From assembly GCF_964275005.1 (NCBI RefSeq), contig NC_092705.1, forward strand, positions 19,496,385-19,560,384: DNA of 64,000 bases, written 5' to 3'. The stretch is from Diadema setosum (taxonomy: Eukaryota; Echinodermata; Echinoidea; Diadematoida; Diadematidae). Below, piece by piece: positions 45,501-57,237 of the stretch; position 1 is the stretch's first letter, and each line of letters starts with the position of its first letter. Both the position numbers and the translations under genes were made by a program. Under the pieces are notes generated by a model. That model saw only the letters and a list, made by a program, of their open reading frames with translations. It had not been told where the DNA came from and made no database searches.

Positions 45501-46022
45501 CCCGTTTACAGTGCGGGGCTGGGCCGAGCCGCGGCCGATCCCCGCAATTTTGTCCGTTTACACTGCCGGGCTTGGCCGCGCTTTTAATTCAAACCTTTTA
45601 ATATTTTGTCGTAGTGGCGCTCTGCTTGTAAACAAACGCAATTTGGTATAGCCTGGTTTTCAGACCCTTTGCCAGCTGGATTCCGTGGCGACAAAGTCGC
45701 CACTCGGGCAAAGGCCTTTGCCGAAGGAAAAATCCTTTGCAGGACAAAACCACCTTAAACTATACTAGTTTTCGACGTTGAGGGGGTTAATATCGTGAAT
45801 AGCGAAATAGGAGGGTCTGGAAGCCAGACTCAAATTGGCCGCACATTTGGCCCAGTTTGTGTTTACACCAAGAAGAGGCTGGGCTCGGCCGCGGCTCGGC
45901 CGAGCCGAGATCACCTCCAGAGTGTGGCCAAATGCGCGGCCAATTTTGGCCTCGCATTTGGCCTTTTGCGCGTTTACACTGAAATGAAGGCGGGCTCGGC
46001 CGAGCCTCGCACTGTAAACGGG
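45501..46022. mobile_element. GC-rich MITE (CCCGTTTACAGTGC ends) with a nested insertion
   Basis: Left CCCGTTTACAGTGCGGGGCT, right inverted CCCGTTTACAGTGCGAGGCT, continuing into GGGCCGAGCC / CGGCCGAGCC. Further GTTTACACTG and GGCCGAGCCG words lie inside in both orientations. A duplication at the ends is not evident. The element at 45650-45830 interrupts it. Confidence 0.75.
45650..45830. mobile_element. Nested 181-bp MITE
   Basis: Inverted ends AGCCTGGTTTTCAGACCC and, from the right, AGTCTGGCTTCCAGACCC. The interior has TTTGCC words in several places. It lies inside the GC-rich element, so it is the younger insertion. Confidence 0.65.
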
Positions 46023-46024
46023 AT

Positions 46025-47225
46025 CATGTAAGCCCCGGGTTTGAAGTCAATTTCTGTAAATTATGGAAGAAATTGATAAACAATGAGGAGCATATTTGGG
46101 GTACCTCTTACACCTGTAGGTGGTGTTCTATGTCACAAGCTAATTTTCAGGGTATTGATACACTTTGATGTTTGTCACTTGGGTACAGTCTGCATAGATG
46201 CTCTCTTTGTTTTTTATATACAGAGAAAAGGAAGAATTGTTTGCTGATGAGTTCAGTGCACTGCTGCATTTTTTTTTTTTTTTTTTTTTTACAAATGCTG
46301 TGAAGCCATGGGTATCTTCTTTGCTCCCAAGTATAAACTCCGCATTACTAGTTTGCCACTACTTGTACTTGGTGTGTACATACATGTGCATGTGCATGTT
46401 TGTACCTATAGGTTGTGCCTCCTTTACACTATGCCATTCAAAGTTCAGTTCAAGTTTTGATGTTTTCATTTCATATGATTGAGAAAAATGCATTGAAGGA
46501 GAGATGTAGGCCCTGCCGGAACCCCTCACATTGGTAGATCAGCATGTACAAAGAAATGTAAATTGAATAAAAGCAACTTTACTGTATAGTGTAGGGGGAA
46601 ATCCGATGAGAGTTTTTCATTGCATCTACTGGATCACGTACATAGCGTTAATATGAGTATACTTTGTGCAAAGCAAAAATTATGGTGTCATGTAAATTCT
46701 CTTTTTGTTCTTTTTACATTAAACTGTACCATTTAGATATTTAGAATAATACTCCATAGAAATTATTACTATGTACAATATTGAGATATGTGTACATTGA
46801 CTCCAGTTTGTAGCAGCAAATTTGTAGACACAGGTATGGGTAGTTGTCTGTTGCAGATAATGGACGCAAAAAATGGGAGGCCGTATATAGTGTGTATAAT
46901 AATAACACTAAAGACTGATTTCTACATTAAGATATGTTTGTCTGTGCCTTCTTTGTGTGATTTGTTTGTGGATCAAAGATGGTTGTTTGTGTTGCATTCC
47001 ATTAATGACAGGACAGTCTTACAAAGGTTTCACAGATATGTTCAATTTTCTTCCAGTATCTTACATTCCCAAGACTACATGTAGTTCTTTGAACTTTGTG
47101 TGTCAGTGATAGCGAACACAAAATCTGTATTTACAATACACAGAATTACATATTTTGACCTTTCATCCTAATTCATACTGCAATGATGGCATCTGATGAA
47201 GTAGTTGTTATGTAATGGAAAAAAA
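46025..47225. other. Intergenic DNA, no gene recognised
   Basis: A run of 22 T lies at 46269-46290. Toward the right end, TTTGACCTTTCATCC and GATGGCATCTGATGAAG (about 47155-47200) match the repeat at 49060-49770. Confidence 0.45.
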
Positions 47226-47363
47226 ATTGAGAATTTAGGGTTTCTGAGACGAACACTGAACCAGGGCTTTCTATAGCTCAGTTGGTAGAGCACCGGGCTA
47301 GCATCCGGGGGTCTCGGGGTTCGAATCCCGATGGAACCTCATTTTCTTTGCTCATTTTTCCAC
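47226..47363 (+). repeat. tRNA-Ala-like SINE, copy 1
   Basis: An A box TAGCTCAGTTGG (47274-47285) and a B box GGTTCGAATCC (47318-47328) are intact. The anticodon loop CTAGCAT would read AGC (alanine). The acceptor and T stems do not pair cleanly, and the homology with copy 2 extends about 45 bp before and 25 bp after the tRNA part, so it is a tRNA-derived repeat and not a clean tRNA gene. Confidence 0.65.
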
Positions 47364-47394
47364 TGATAATTTGTATTCATTTCTGGTCAGTTTT

Positions 47395-48690
47395 TATGCC
47401 TCCGCCATGAAGTGGTGCCGGAGGCATTATGTTTTCGGGTTGTCCGTCCGTCCGTCCGTCCGTCCGCTTTCGTTTACGCGATAACTTGAGTAATATTTAC
47501 TGGAATTTCACCAAACTTGGTCCAAGTATGAAGTATGATGGGGCAATTATTTCAGTAGATTTTTGGTGAAATCGGCTAAAGGTCAAAGGTCAAGGTCAAA
47601 TCATGAAATTGTATCCGTTTACGCGATAACTCAAGACTGGATAATAGAGCAAATTTCACCAAACTTTGTTGGAGGATGATGTATGATGGGACAATTACTT
47701 GATTAGTTTTTCAGTGAAATCGGACAGGTCAAAGGTCAAAGATCAAGGTCAAATCCTAAAATTTATCTGTTTACGTGATAACTCAAAATTGGATGAAGCA
47801 GCTTTCACCAAAATTGGTCCAAGGATGATGTATGATGGGACAATTAGTTGAGTAGATTTTAGTGACATTGGCAAGAGGTCAAAGGTCAAAAGGTCAAGGT
47901 CAAATGGTACAAATGTTGCAATTTCCCCCATATCTATGCAATGCCCAAAGGTATTTTCTTGAAACTTGTTGTGGACTTGTACTACTGCGTAAAGATTCTC
48001 CAGAGAGAGTTTCATGTCATAAGGTCAAATGTTAAAAGGTCAAAGGTTAGGTGAAAATGTTGCAATATCACTTTTCTCGCAAATGGTTCAATGTATCTTC
48101 ATGGAACTTGGTACATACGCATGTACTGACTGGCAGGGATTATCTAGGGAATTTAGGGGTCATGGGTCAACAATAGTCAGGGGTCAAAGGTCAAGGTCAT
48201 CTAAAAATTTTACTATTTCCCTCATATACTAGTACATGTAATGCTTGCATTATTAGTTTCAAAACTTAATACATGCATTACCTAATGGAGATTCTCTGGG
48301 AAATTTCCAGCCAGAAGGTCAAGGGTCAAAGGTTAAAGGGCAAAGGCCAGGTTTCAATGCCCCCCCCCCCCCCGAAAAAAAAAAATCCATTTTGTACCGT
48401 CATTACACTCTTTCTTCATACCTTGGAAATTACTCAATGCATAAACTTATAAAAAGGTCTGTCAGAATTCAAGTAAAAATTCTCAATTCCCCAAATATGT
48501 GTACCTGCACTCTTGGAAAATTAAAGCAAACGGCCAGTTCAAGACATTTCTGACAAACCTGTCATTTCAATATTTTGCCAGTTATGTGAAACTGTCATGG
48601 ATCACACATTGTGAAGACATTGTACTATACGCCTATTGGGAGAATCATGCATTATGGCGGAGGCATCAGTCACCATAGCGACATTTCTAG
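47395..48690 (+). repeat. AGGTCA-rich repeat, copy 1
   Basis: Starts TTATGCCTCCGCCATGAAGT, then GGTGCCGGAGGCATTATG, a terminal stem-loop, followed by six GTCC-type units (47441-47466). Inside are at least three rounds of GTTTACGCGATAACT, TTTCACCAAACTTGGTCCAA, GATGTATGATGGGACAATTA and AGGTCAAAGGTCAAGGTCAA. It ends with TATGGCGGAGGCAT, then CACCATAGCGACATTTCTAG. No protein. Flanked on both sides by SINE copies. Confidence 0.85.
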
Positions 48691-48850
48691 TCTTCTGTTT
48701 GCATTTGTTACATACTCAAGAAGCTGCATCACTTCGGTGATCCCTCGCATTTATCCTGAAGTTGAATTATCCTTCGGGTTTATGCCAGGTTCAAGTGTGT
48801 GCGTGTGTGTCACACACAAACACACTGCTATAGCTTCTGACCATCCGAGC

Positions 48851-48987
48851 ATTGAGAATTTAGGTTTTCTGGGCGAAACACTGATCTAGGGCTTTCTATA
48901 GCTCAGTCGGTAGAGCACCAGGCTAGCATCTGGAGGTCTCGAGTTCGAATCTCAATGGAATCCCATTTTCTTTGCTCATTTTTCCAC
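48851..48987 (+). repeat. tRNA-Ala-like SINE, copy 2
   Basis: A box TAGCTCAGTCGG (48899-48910), loop CTAGCAT (AGC), B box GAGTTCGAATCTC with one altered pair. The stems are degenerate. The flanks ATTGAGAATTTAGG and TTTTCTTTGCTCATTTTTCC match copy 1. Confidence 0.62.
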
Positions 48988-49059
48988 GGGAAAAAAACAA
49001 ACAAACCTGAAACCTGAAATGCAACATGGTCTACAAAATATGGGGACAATTGTGCTTGG

Positions 49060-49770
49060 ACTAACCATAATACAGAATAATGACATTTTTGACCTTTGAC
49101 CCTATTTTTCACAGCCATTGAGATGGTATCTGATGAAGATCTTGCTATTTCATGAATTGCTCCATGCCACATGAGCTACAGCATGTACATGCTTAGAAAA
49201 TATGAGGCAGATGAGGTATGTCATTCCAAAGACACATGCTGAAATACTGAGATACAAAAATATTAAAACTTTTGATCACAATTTACATAACCCAGATCAA
49301 ATGTGATTAAAACGTCACTTTTCAATGATTCAATTTATCTGGTCTATATGTGTGTAAAATATTAGGCAACAAGGCATGTACAATGTATATACCAAAATAC
49401 GGACAGAAGTATGTTTGACTCTGTAAAGACACACGATAACTAATATTCTATAATAGTACAGAAATAAGTACTGGTATTGTGGACCTTTGAACCCAATTAC
49501 CCAGCCAAGATCCCATCTGACTATTATGAAGTCTTCATTTTATAAAGTGATTATAGTAACATGCTCTATATGTGTGCAAATAAAGCATTACTTTCGATGA
49601 TACAGAATAAAGTAGTTTTGACTTTGACCCTAATTTACATATCCAAGATGGCATCTAATTAAAAAATTGTTGGGTTATAAAATGATGCATGTGACATAGA
49701 CTACAAGTGCAGAAAATTTGGGGGTGACATGGCCTCTTGTTCTCAAGCTATACCAGCCACACGATACATA
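49060..49770. repeat. Degenerate repeat with GACCTTTGACCC and CCAAGATGGCATC words
   Basis: Landmarks near 49091, 49269, 49482 and 49620 (spacing about 140-210 bp) share TTTGAC-CTAATTTACA, CCA-GAT-GCATCTGA and CTATATGTGTG-AAA blocks. A further copy precedes SINE copy 1 near 47155. Divergence is high. Confidence 0.55.
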
Positions 49771-51957
49771 TTGTATAACAGCTCATTCAAATGAAGCCTA
49801 GTATCAATTTCAGGCTAATGTTTATGTAGATGTGATCCCAACATCTAATTGAGAAGTGGAGTGCACACTTACGATAGCCCCATTGTCAACTACAACATAT
49901 CAAAAGCTGGGGGAAAACTTAGAGAAAAGTGAGCTACTGCTCCTGAATCCTCACTAGGCTGGGGGGGGGGGGGGCTTTGAGGCCCCCCTCGACTTTCTGT
50001 GTGATGTATCGCCATCCCAAAATGCAGTCACTGCAATATGATTCACATCTTTTTCCTTTCCAGTTCCCCCATCTTTTGACACAAAATTTGCGACGCCCTG
50101 GCGCAGGGTTCCGAAGTTTTGCATAAATGGCCCAAAACCACTATTTCAGCGCAATTGGTAAAAAATTGTGTCACTTACGTTCCCACTCACCTAGTAGAGA
50201 TAAAAAGCTCTTTTAAAGTGCTCCTGTGGTTTTATGTGATGCCAAGGGAAATATAAACACAAATTAAAATTATTTTGAAGGCGAGATTTAACCACTACGC
50301 CATTGATGGAGGGTTAAGTTTGGCCAACAGGCTAAAAAGTGCATGTCGCCAACAATGATTTTTTATGTTTTCTCAGCTCTGTAGGAAAATATGAGCTTAA
50401 AGAAGAAGCCTACTCACAGTTTCATAAATGCAGCTTAATGTTCTATGAAAACCTAACACAGCTTTTTAAGCTAACCATTCTTTAAAAACAAAATACCCGT
50501 TGGAAATGTGTCTCCAGATGTGCTGAAACCTATGTTACCATCTTTGTACTGCAAACTTGGTTATGCTATTACAGTGAGTACTGCACAATTGTATTGTTTT
50601 TAATTCTGACCAAAAGGGGTCTAAGTTTAAGTTAAAGAATATTTCATCACTCATGTTCAAGAGACATGCGACTGCTTAATCTCGCAAATATAGATTTTCA
50701 AAAGGTAGTTTTAAGAGAAGTAACATACGTTACCATATTTGTAAAAAGTATGAAGGTGCATGGCTCGAATGATTGTTCTAGAGTTGAGACTGATGGAGTA
50801 GATTGTCCTTATGCCCATGGGTGGCAAAAGATTCATTATTATGTTGCTAACTTAATGCGATTTCATCCACAAATGTAACATACGTGATGTAACTTACGTT
50901 ACCACCAAATGAAAGAAAGCCCAATTACACCATTAATTACCATCTAAATGTACATTTCTCAAATCTGTGCCATCGATTTGAGGTCATGGGATAGCTTAGC
51001 AACCTCTTTCACTGGCATCTTGAGCATTGGCAGGTAAAAATACCTTTAAACCTGCAAACATAATGTGTTGAAAAACTGAGTAAGTATAGATTGTTGGAAA
51101 TGTGTTGTTTTTTCATTATAGAATCATGCTTTACATCTGTTTATTGTGTGTTTATTAAGTCTGACTCAGTAGTTTTCACCGTAAAAATCAAGTTATTACT
51201 TTGCTGTAGAGGTATATTCTTTTGAAATAAATTACTCAATTTATTGAGTAACGTACATTTCAAATTTTGGTAACATAAGTTTCAAGATGTTGTCATGTTA
51301 ATAACAGACAATCCACAGAAAAGCCTGTTTAATTTGAAACAATTTAATTGTTGCAGTTATGATGTTGATGAGTTTCTCCGTCAAAACATATCAAACTCAT
51401 TTACAGCTGTATGTTATTGTTTGGAGGATTCAGTAAAAAGGGGACATAAAGTATCTTTCTATAAATATTGTTTGGTGGGCGTTGATGTTCAACTTGGCTT
51501 TAATGATGTCAAAGTATAAACAATGAATTTAACATTGTTTTAGGAAAATTGAATAGGTAATGAAATTATATAGATTACGCAGATTTCTACTTCATAAACA
51601 ATGGATCAGGTCCCTGCAATAGTGTTGTAACGTAAGTTTCATCAATCCATGTCATTGAAAAAGGGTATTCTAGAGAATGTGCGTGGATGAAAAAAAAATA
51701 TTTAATTGTTCTAGAACTATTGTTGAAGGAATTCTGTCGGGAAATACGCCTTTTCAATTATATTTATCTTCAGTAATCATAAGCCAATTCGGCGACTGAC
51801 TACCTGACTATTTTCAACGGAGAAAATTTCCTCAATTTGTGTCATAATATCGTTGATGATCTCACAGTGAAGAAAAACACATTTTGAATGAAGAAAAGGC
51901 AATAGAAATAAATGTGATTTCAACTATTACTCTGTACATCATAGATCAGGCCTATAT

Positions 51958-52049
51958 ATAATAATAATGCTAATAATAACAATAATAATGATAATAATAA
52001 TGATAATAATAATAACAATAATAGTAATAATGATAATAATAGTAATGTA
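51958..52049 (+). repeat. AAT/GAT/AAC trinucleotide tract
   Basis: About 30 trinucleotide units of ATA with scattered C and G changes. The 64-codon frame through it is low complexity. Confidence 0.9.
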
Positions 52050-52313
52050 TGTTTCAGTAAGTTATATGTTTCAGACATTAACATTTTTTTTTTCTTCCTT
52101 CTCGTTGAAGTTAATACAGTTGCAATGGGGAAGAGCAGAGCTGAGATTCAAACTGCATTAGGGAATGTAAGCTGCAATCAGATTGGCGAAGAAGCATATC
52201 TCCAGACAAAGATTAAAAAAATATATATATATATATATCTGTATGTACCCGTCGCATAGTTGACAAAGAAAAGAAGCAAAGTCACCTTTTGTTTTTTACC
52301 CTACCACATCAGG

Positions 52314-54010
52314 GTAACTATAGGGGAAGGGGGGGGGGGGGTTCAGGGGTCCCCCACCCCTTTACCAATGGCCAAAATATAAACTAAAAGAAATAAAAAG
52401 AAACTAGAAATGTCGCTTTGGCGACTGGTATGCCTCCGCCATAATGCATGATTTTCCCAATAGGTCTAGATAGTACATGTGGACAATGTGTGATTACATT
52501 TTCACAAAATTGGCAAAATATTGAAATGACAAGTTTGTCACAAATGTGTTGAATGTTCACCTTCCTTGACCTAGGTTTAATTGGATGAATAGGAGAGCAT
52601 GTATCTAGGGATTTAAGGACTTTAACTTGACTTTGACCCATTCATACATTTAGGCATTGAGTAATTTTCAAGGTACAGGTGTGGAGAAAAAGTGCAATTT
52701 CTGAATTGAATAGTAAATTGTTACCATTTTCATCTGGCCCTTGACCCTAAAATTCATAAGGTAATCACTTTCAGGTAGAACATGCATAATATGTACTAAG
52801 TTTCAAGATAATTTGAGCCACTTCGAGATATGGAGGAAAAAGTTAGTTCAGCACTTTCACTTGATCTTTGACCTTTTGACCTTTGAGGCAAAAAAAGAAG
52901 AAAAAAAAAACTTTCCAGAGAAATTCTATTAGGTTACACATGCATACACCAAGTGTAAAAAACTAATAACCCTGCTGGCATTGCATAAATATGAGGGAAA
53001 TAGTAAAATTTTGAAGTGTTGCACTTGACCTTTGACCCCTGACCTTTGACCCCACGAACCCTACATTCTCTAGATAATCACTTCCAGTCACTGGCAGTAC
53101 ATGTATATACTATGTTCCATGAAGATACCTTGAACAATTTTCCAAGGCACGGAGAAAAAAAAAGAAGTTTTGATATTTTTACTTGACCTTTTGACCTTTG
53201 ACCTTTGACCTCATGACCCAAACTTTCACCAGAGAATCTTAATTGGGTAATACATGTATACACTAAATTTCAAGAAAATATCTTCAGGCATTCAATAGAT
53301 ATGGCGAAAATAGTGAAATTTCATGTATTTGACCCTGACCTTTTGACCTTTGACCTTTGACCTCATGACGCAAACTTTCACCAGAGAATCTTAATTGGGT
53401 AATACATGTATACACTAAGTTTCAAGAAAATATCTTCAGGCATTCAATAGATATGGTGGAAAAAGTGAAATTTTATGTATTTGACCTTGACCTTTTGACC
53501 TTTGACCTTGAGCATGTGCACCCAAAAGTTGATAGGCACAACTTCACCCCCTAATACACATACATGCCAAGTTTCATTAGGATACCTCAACAGGTTTTGA
53601 TAGTTACCTTGTCCACAAAATTCATTACGGACGGACGGAAGGACGGACGGACGGATGGACGGACGGACAACCCAAAAACATAATGCCTCCGGCACCACTT
53701 CGTGGCGGAGGCATAAAAAAAATGAATCGCGGAATCCCCCCTCCCCCGTTTGAAATAAAAACATGAAAGGGGGCTTGTACTGCCAGCATGAAATTGAGCT
53801 GAAGCCTTTTTTCAATTTTCTTCCATTTTCTTTTCTTTCTTTCTTTTTGCTTGCTTTTCAGCCGATGAAACCCCGCAAAAGAAATGAAACAGAAAAAAAA
53901 AATGCACAGGGAGCCTTTACTTTTCTTCCTGTCAGGTTATTAAAACTGGAAGTGGTCCACTTTTTCTAACTCTGCCCCCCCCCCCCTCCCCCTAAAAATC
54001 CTATAGTTAC
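52314..54010. mobile_element. MITE with GTAACTATAGG ends, split by an AGGTCA-rich repeat
   Basis: Left GTAACTATAGG followed by a G run; right CCTATAGTTAC preceded by a C run; AGG flanks each side (52311-52313 and 54011-54013). Without the inserted 52404-53722 copy, only about 380 bp belong to it. Confidence 0.6.
52404..53722 (-). repeat. AGGTCA-rich repeat, copy 2, reverse orientation
   Basis: Read on the minus strand it has the same order as copy 1: TATGCCTCCGCCACGAAGTG with GGTGCCGGAGGCATTATG hairpin at the high-coordinate end, a GTCC-type tract (53630-53668), several rounds of AGGTCAAAGGTCAAAGGTCA, and finally GGCGGAGGCATACC, AGTCGCCAAAGCGAC and ATTTCTAG at 52404. The GTCGC-CAAA-GCGAC hairpin is perfect in this copy. 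Confidence 0.87.
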
Positions 54011-54569
54011 AGGCCTGCCCGTAATCATTATCAGTACCTTTGTTGTGCATGTAGCAATTTGTCATTTTATTTTTCTTTTTAAAGATTCAAAACATTTTTC
54101 CAGGAGACCGTTTCATGCTATGGCAAGAATTGTTAATGAAAGAATTGTTTTTCTTGTCATCCTTGTGGATTATGATGTTTTATGCATACATAACAAGGAA
54201 AATTGAGTACACCAGTTTACTAATGACAATTTTATTCATCCTGCCCAGTATTGTGCTAATGCAACTGTGTAATTTGACGTTATTTCATGGACCTCATTTG
54301 CTATAGCCAACTTAGTAAAGTGGTCATTTATTTAATCAACAAAGAACACCTCTTGGTTCCTCCTTTCCCTACCTCTTGTTTACCGAGTTTATAATAGACA
54401 TTTTAAATATTGTGTGTACGGCGTTATTGTTCATTATGAAGCACTTTAACAGAGTAGTCATCTTGTTTCTGCCGTTTCTTGCTTCAAGTGTTAAAAATTG
54501 TGTGAATACTTAACATTTTATTGAAACTGCAATTTTTAGGCTGTTCCTGCATAGAGTTACTGTAGATAC

Positions 54570-54894
54570 CATGGCCAGCGGAACCGTGGGGGCCATGGGG
54601 GCTCGGGCCCCCACACTTTTTGTGCACCATACAAAGGAATACATAAGGTGTCATGACTTTGGGCCCCCACACTTTTTTTTTAACCTGGAAGTTCGTAAGT
54701 GGCACCAAATAGAAATAGATAGAGATCTTGAAGTGTGAGCGCGGTAAGGTTACGTTTTTCCACTGAAGACCTTTTCAGCTGAAAAACCCCGGAAATGGAA
54801 GGGGAGAGATGAGCTGAGGACCTTTTTTTTTTTTTTTTTTTTCTTGTTAGCTCATGAGACCCGAAAGTGTTTTGAAAACGCTCCGCCGGCCCTG
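54570..54894. mobile_element. hAT-like or related MITE with GGCCNGCGGA ends
   Basis: Left end CATGGCCAGCGGAAC and, inverted from the right, CAGGGCCGGCGGAGC. GATAC directly flanks both sides (54565-54569 and 54895-54899). Two GGGCCCCCACACTTTTT blocks lie inside, and a run of 20 T at 54823-54842. The duplication is 5 bp as seen, so class assignment is open. Confidence 0.65.
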
Positions 54895-55426
54895 GATACA
54901 GCTGATAAAACTGCAAAGTTATGGATGCAAGACATATCTTACGACAGTATGAAGATAACAAGTTACAAGACATCAATATGATAACAAGTTACAAGACGTC
55001 AACCATATGACAACTTTAAATTCATTAAGATAAAATTAAAGTGAAACCTAAGTTACCCACCACTCAATTTATATTATACGTACATCATGACAATATTTTC
55101 GTCCGTTAGGCACGAAACAGCATGTTCCCAACTCTTATCATTTCAACGCCATAAAATCATTAGTATGAAGCCAATTGTCTTCAAAATATCAACAGTTACG
55201 GATTACTGTTCTACCTCAGAGTTTATACGCGGACATGTCATAAAGTCTTGCAGGTGTACAACTATTTTATTTGTATTTTTTGAGAATTGTATTGCCATAA
55301 TATTGCGACATCGTGTTATAACATATGTTCACTTACAGTTGACAAGAAAATAATGTAAGAATATGTACCAAAACCAAAAAGAAAATGCACCAAAACGAGT
55401 TGCACATGTAGTACTATTTGTAACTT

Positions 55427-56022
55427 ACGTTACATATAACATGAAACATACGTTACGTGGAATATACGGAATATATTTTTACGCACATACGTAGTTTCAC
55501 ATGTTTCACCGATGATACTCAAGAATTGGCTGGCCATTTAGGACTGATAAATGTTGAAAATATTTTCTGAAGAAAGTCTGATGTCAAATTATCAAGAAAA
55601 CAAATTAACATAACATGAAATAAGGTTTAACACAATAGGACATGCTGTGTTTTGTATAGCATGCAGATCATTGGCCTCCTTCCCATCTGCGTGCAGCATT
55701 TAACTTTAATACGCATGCAGCATTTGTAACATGCAGCATTTGTAACTTACGTTGCATATAACATGAAACATACGTTACGTGGAATCTACGGAATATATTT
55801 TTACGCACATAGTTTCATATGTTTCACCGATGATACTCAAGAATTGCCTGGCCATTTAGGACTGATAAATGTTGAAAATATTTTCTGAAGAAGGTCTGAC
55901 GTCAAATTCTCAAGAAAAAAAATTAACATAACATGAAATAAGGTTTAACACAATAGGACATGCTGTGTTTTGTATAGCATGCAGGTCATTGGCCTCCTTC
56001 CCATCTGCATGCAGCATTTACA
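55427..56022 (+). repeat. Tandem duplication, unit about 312 bp
   Basis: Copy 1 (55427-55738) and copy 2 (55739 to about 56022) share TTTGTAACTTACGTTACATA, ACGGAATATATTTTTACGCA, TTCACCGATGATACTCAAGA and GACATGCTGTGTTTTGTATA with few differences. Each copy carries two GTAAC/GTTAC motif words, so the duplication doubled them near the right end of the element. Confidence 0.9.
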
Positions 56023-56656
56023 AACATGGCAGCCGGTGGTATACTTCACATCTGACGCATTATTATCTCAATTATAGACTGTAGTCACCAATCTTAAAGC
56101 ATTTGAGATAGAATGACATTGGTAACGTATGTTACATGATGAAATTTACGTCCCATGAAAGAAATTATCACACCACAAAAATAAAGTAAAATTATGTGTT
56201 CATATTTTTCAGCTACAAACTTGAATATTTGTCTCGTGGACTGGTATTAAAATGAAACCTGTTTTAACAACTTTAATTTTCCCCCTTTGTGATTGTCCAA
56301 TTGTGCCGAAATAGTGGTTTTGGGCCAAATATGTACATCTATACGTCATGCATGTCAAAAAATGATCAAGAATTTAATTCTTGTACAATTTGAATGCAAA
56401 TTTTGCTTGCAGTCAAATTTCATAAAAGCATGGTTAGTTTTATGTTTATTGATTGAAATCAATTAATAAAATATTTGCTTATTCAGAACAGCAACAATGA
56501 TGCAGATAAATTTCATTGAAAAAAAAGAATGAAAAACTAAAGTCGAAAAACAGAAATAAATAAGAAATAAAAAAAAAACAAGATACTTCAGAAATTTTTC
56601 TGATGGCAAATTTTTTTTCACTTACATTTGCTAAGGACACTAGAAAGAATATGTGT

Positions 56657-56659
<3 letters not shown>

Positions 56660-56706
<47 letters not shown>

Positions 56707-56712
56707 ACAAAA
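56660..56712. repeat. (AC)n microsatellite
   Basis: About 20 uninterrupted AC units and a short impure tail. Confidence 0.95.
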
Positions 56713-57028
56713 TTTCCATAATGTACTATTCATTATCATGCATGTATTTGGTATATAAAGTAGCATGTGAATTGGGAAAATAAAGTTTGAAAAAAAAAAT
56801 ATGCCTGTTTTGAGCTTTATTTAGTAATTTATAGCAAACAGTATGATTTCATGCATCATCATGCATACATGACTAGCAGAAGTTAGCAGAACTGCTACTT
56901 TTTTGAAAAATCATGTTTTGGTTTTTTTTTTTTGATAACTTCACAGGCAGAATGTGTGTGCTGATTTTTGTCGCGATTGTTTGGTCGTCAACTGAGATCT
57001 GGGGTGGGGGTGGGATCTATCATGCATA

Positions 57029-57235
57029 CTGTAAAACGAGGAATGTTCACGTGCATTTTAATTTCGCGAATTTCGCGAGCGCCAAGATTTGCGAAATTAA
57101 AATGCACGCGAAAATTCTTGTCTAAGCTATAAGCATTGAATGCCAGTGGCAGTTCACGAAAATTTCATGCCGCAAAAAAGGCTGTCGGCTCCAATTCGCG
57201 AAAAATTCATGCCGCGAATATATCATGTTTTACAG
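57029..57235 (+). mobile_element. MITE with CGCGAA-rich interior, whole copy
   Basis: TA at 57027-57028 and 57236-57237. Ends CTGTAAAAC and GTTTTACAG. Very close to 42954-43161, including CGCGAATATATCATGTTTTA, so the family was active fairly recently. Confidence 0.87.
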
Positions 57236-57237
57236 TA

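Larger units (their letters stand above)
50129..56326. mobile_element. 6.2-kb element with 4-bp duplication, dotted with GTAACNTACGTTAC words, with nested insertions
   Basis: The left end GGCCCAAAACCACTATTTCA continues GCGCAATTGG; the right end inverted, GGCCCAAAACCACTATTTCG, continues GCACAATTGG: 30 bp with two mismatches. AAAT flanks both sides (50125-50128 and 56327-56330). Words of the form GTAACNTACGTTAC, or half of it, occur near 50720, 50875, 50889, 51248, 51270, 51627, 55430, 55443, 55742, 55758 and 56122, i.e. near both ends and absent from the inserted elements. No transposase frame seen. Insertions at 52314-54010 and 54570-54894 occupy the centre, leaving about 4.2 kb of original element. 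Confidence 0.78.

Noticed and set aside
47265-47340. Functional tRNA-Ala(AGC) gene
   Set aside because: Acceptor and T stems do not pair well and homology to the second copy extends well past the tRNA borders, so a SINE is more likely.
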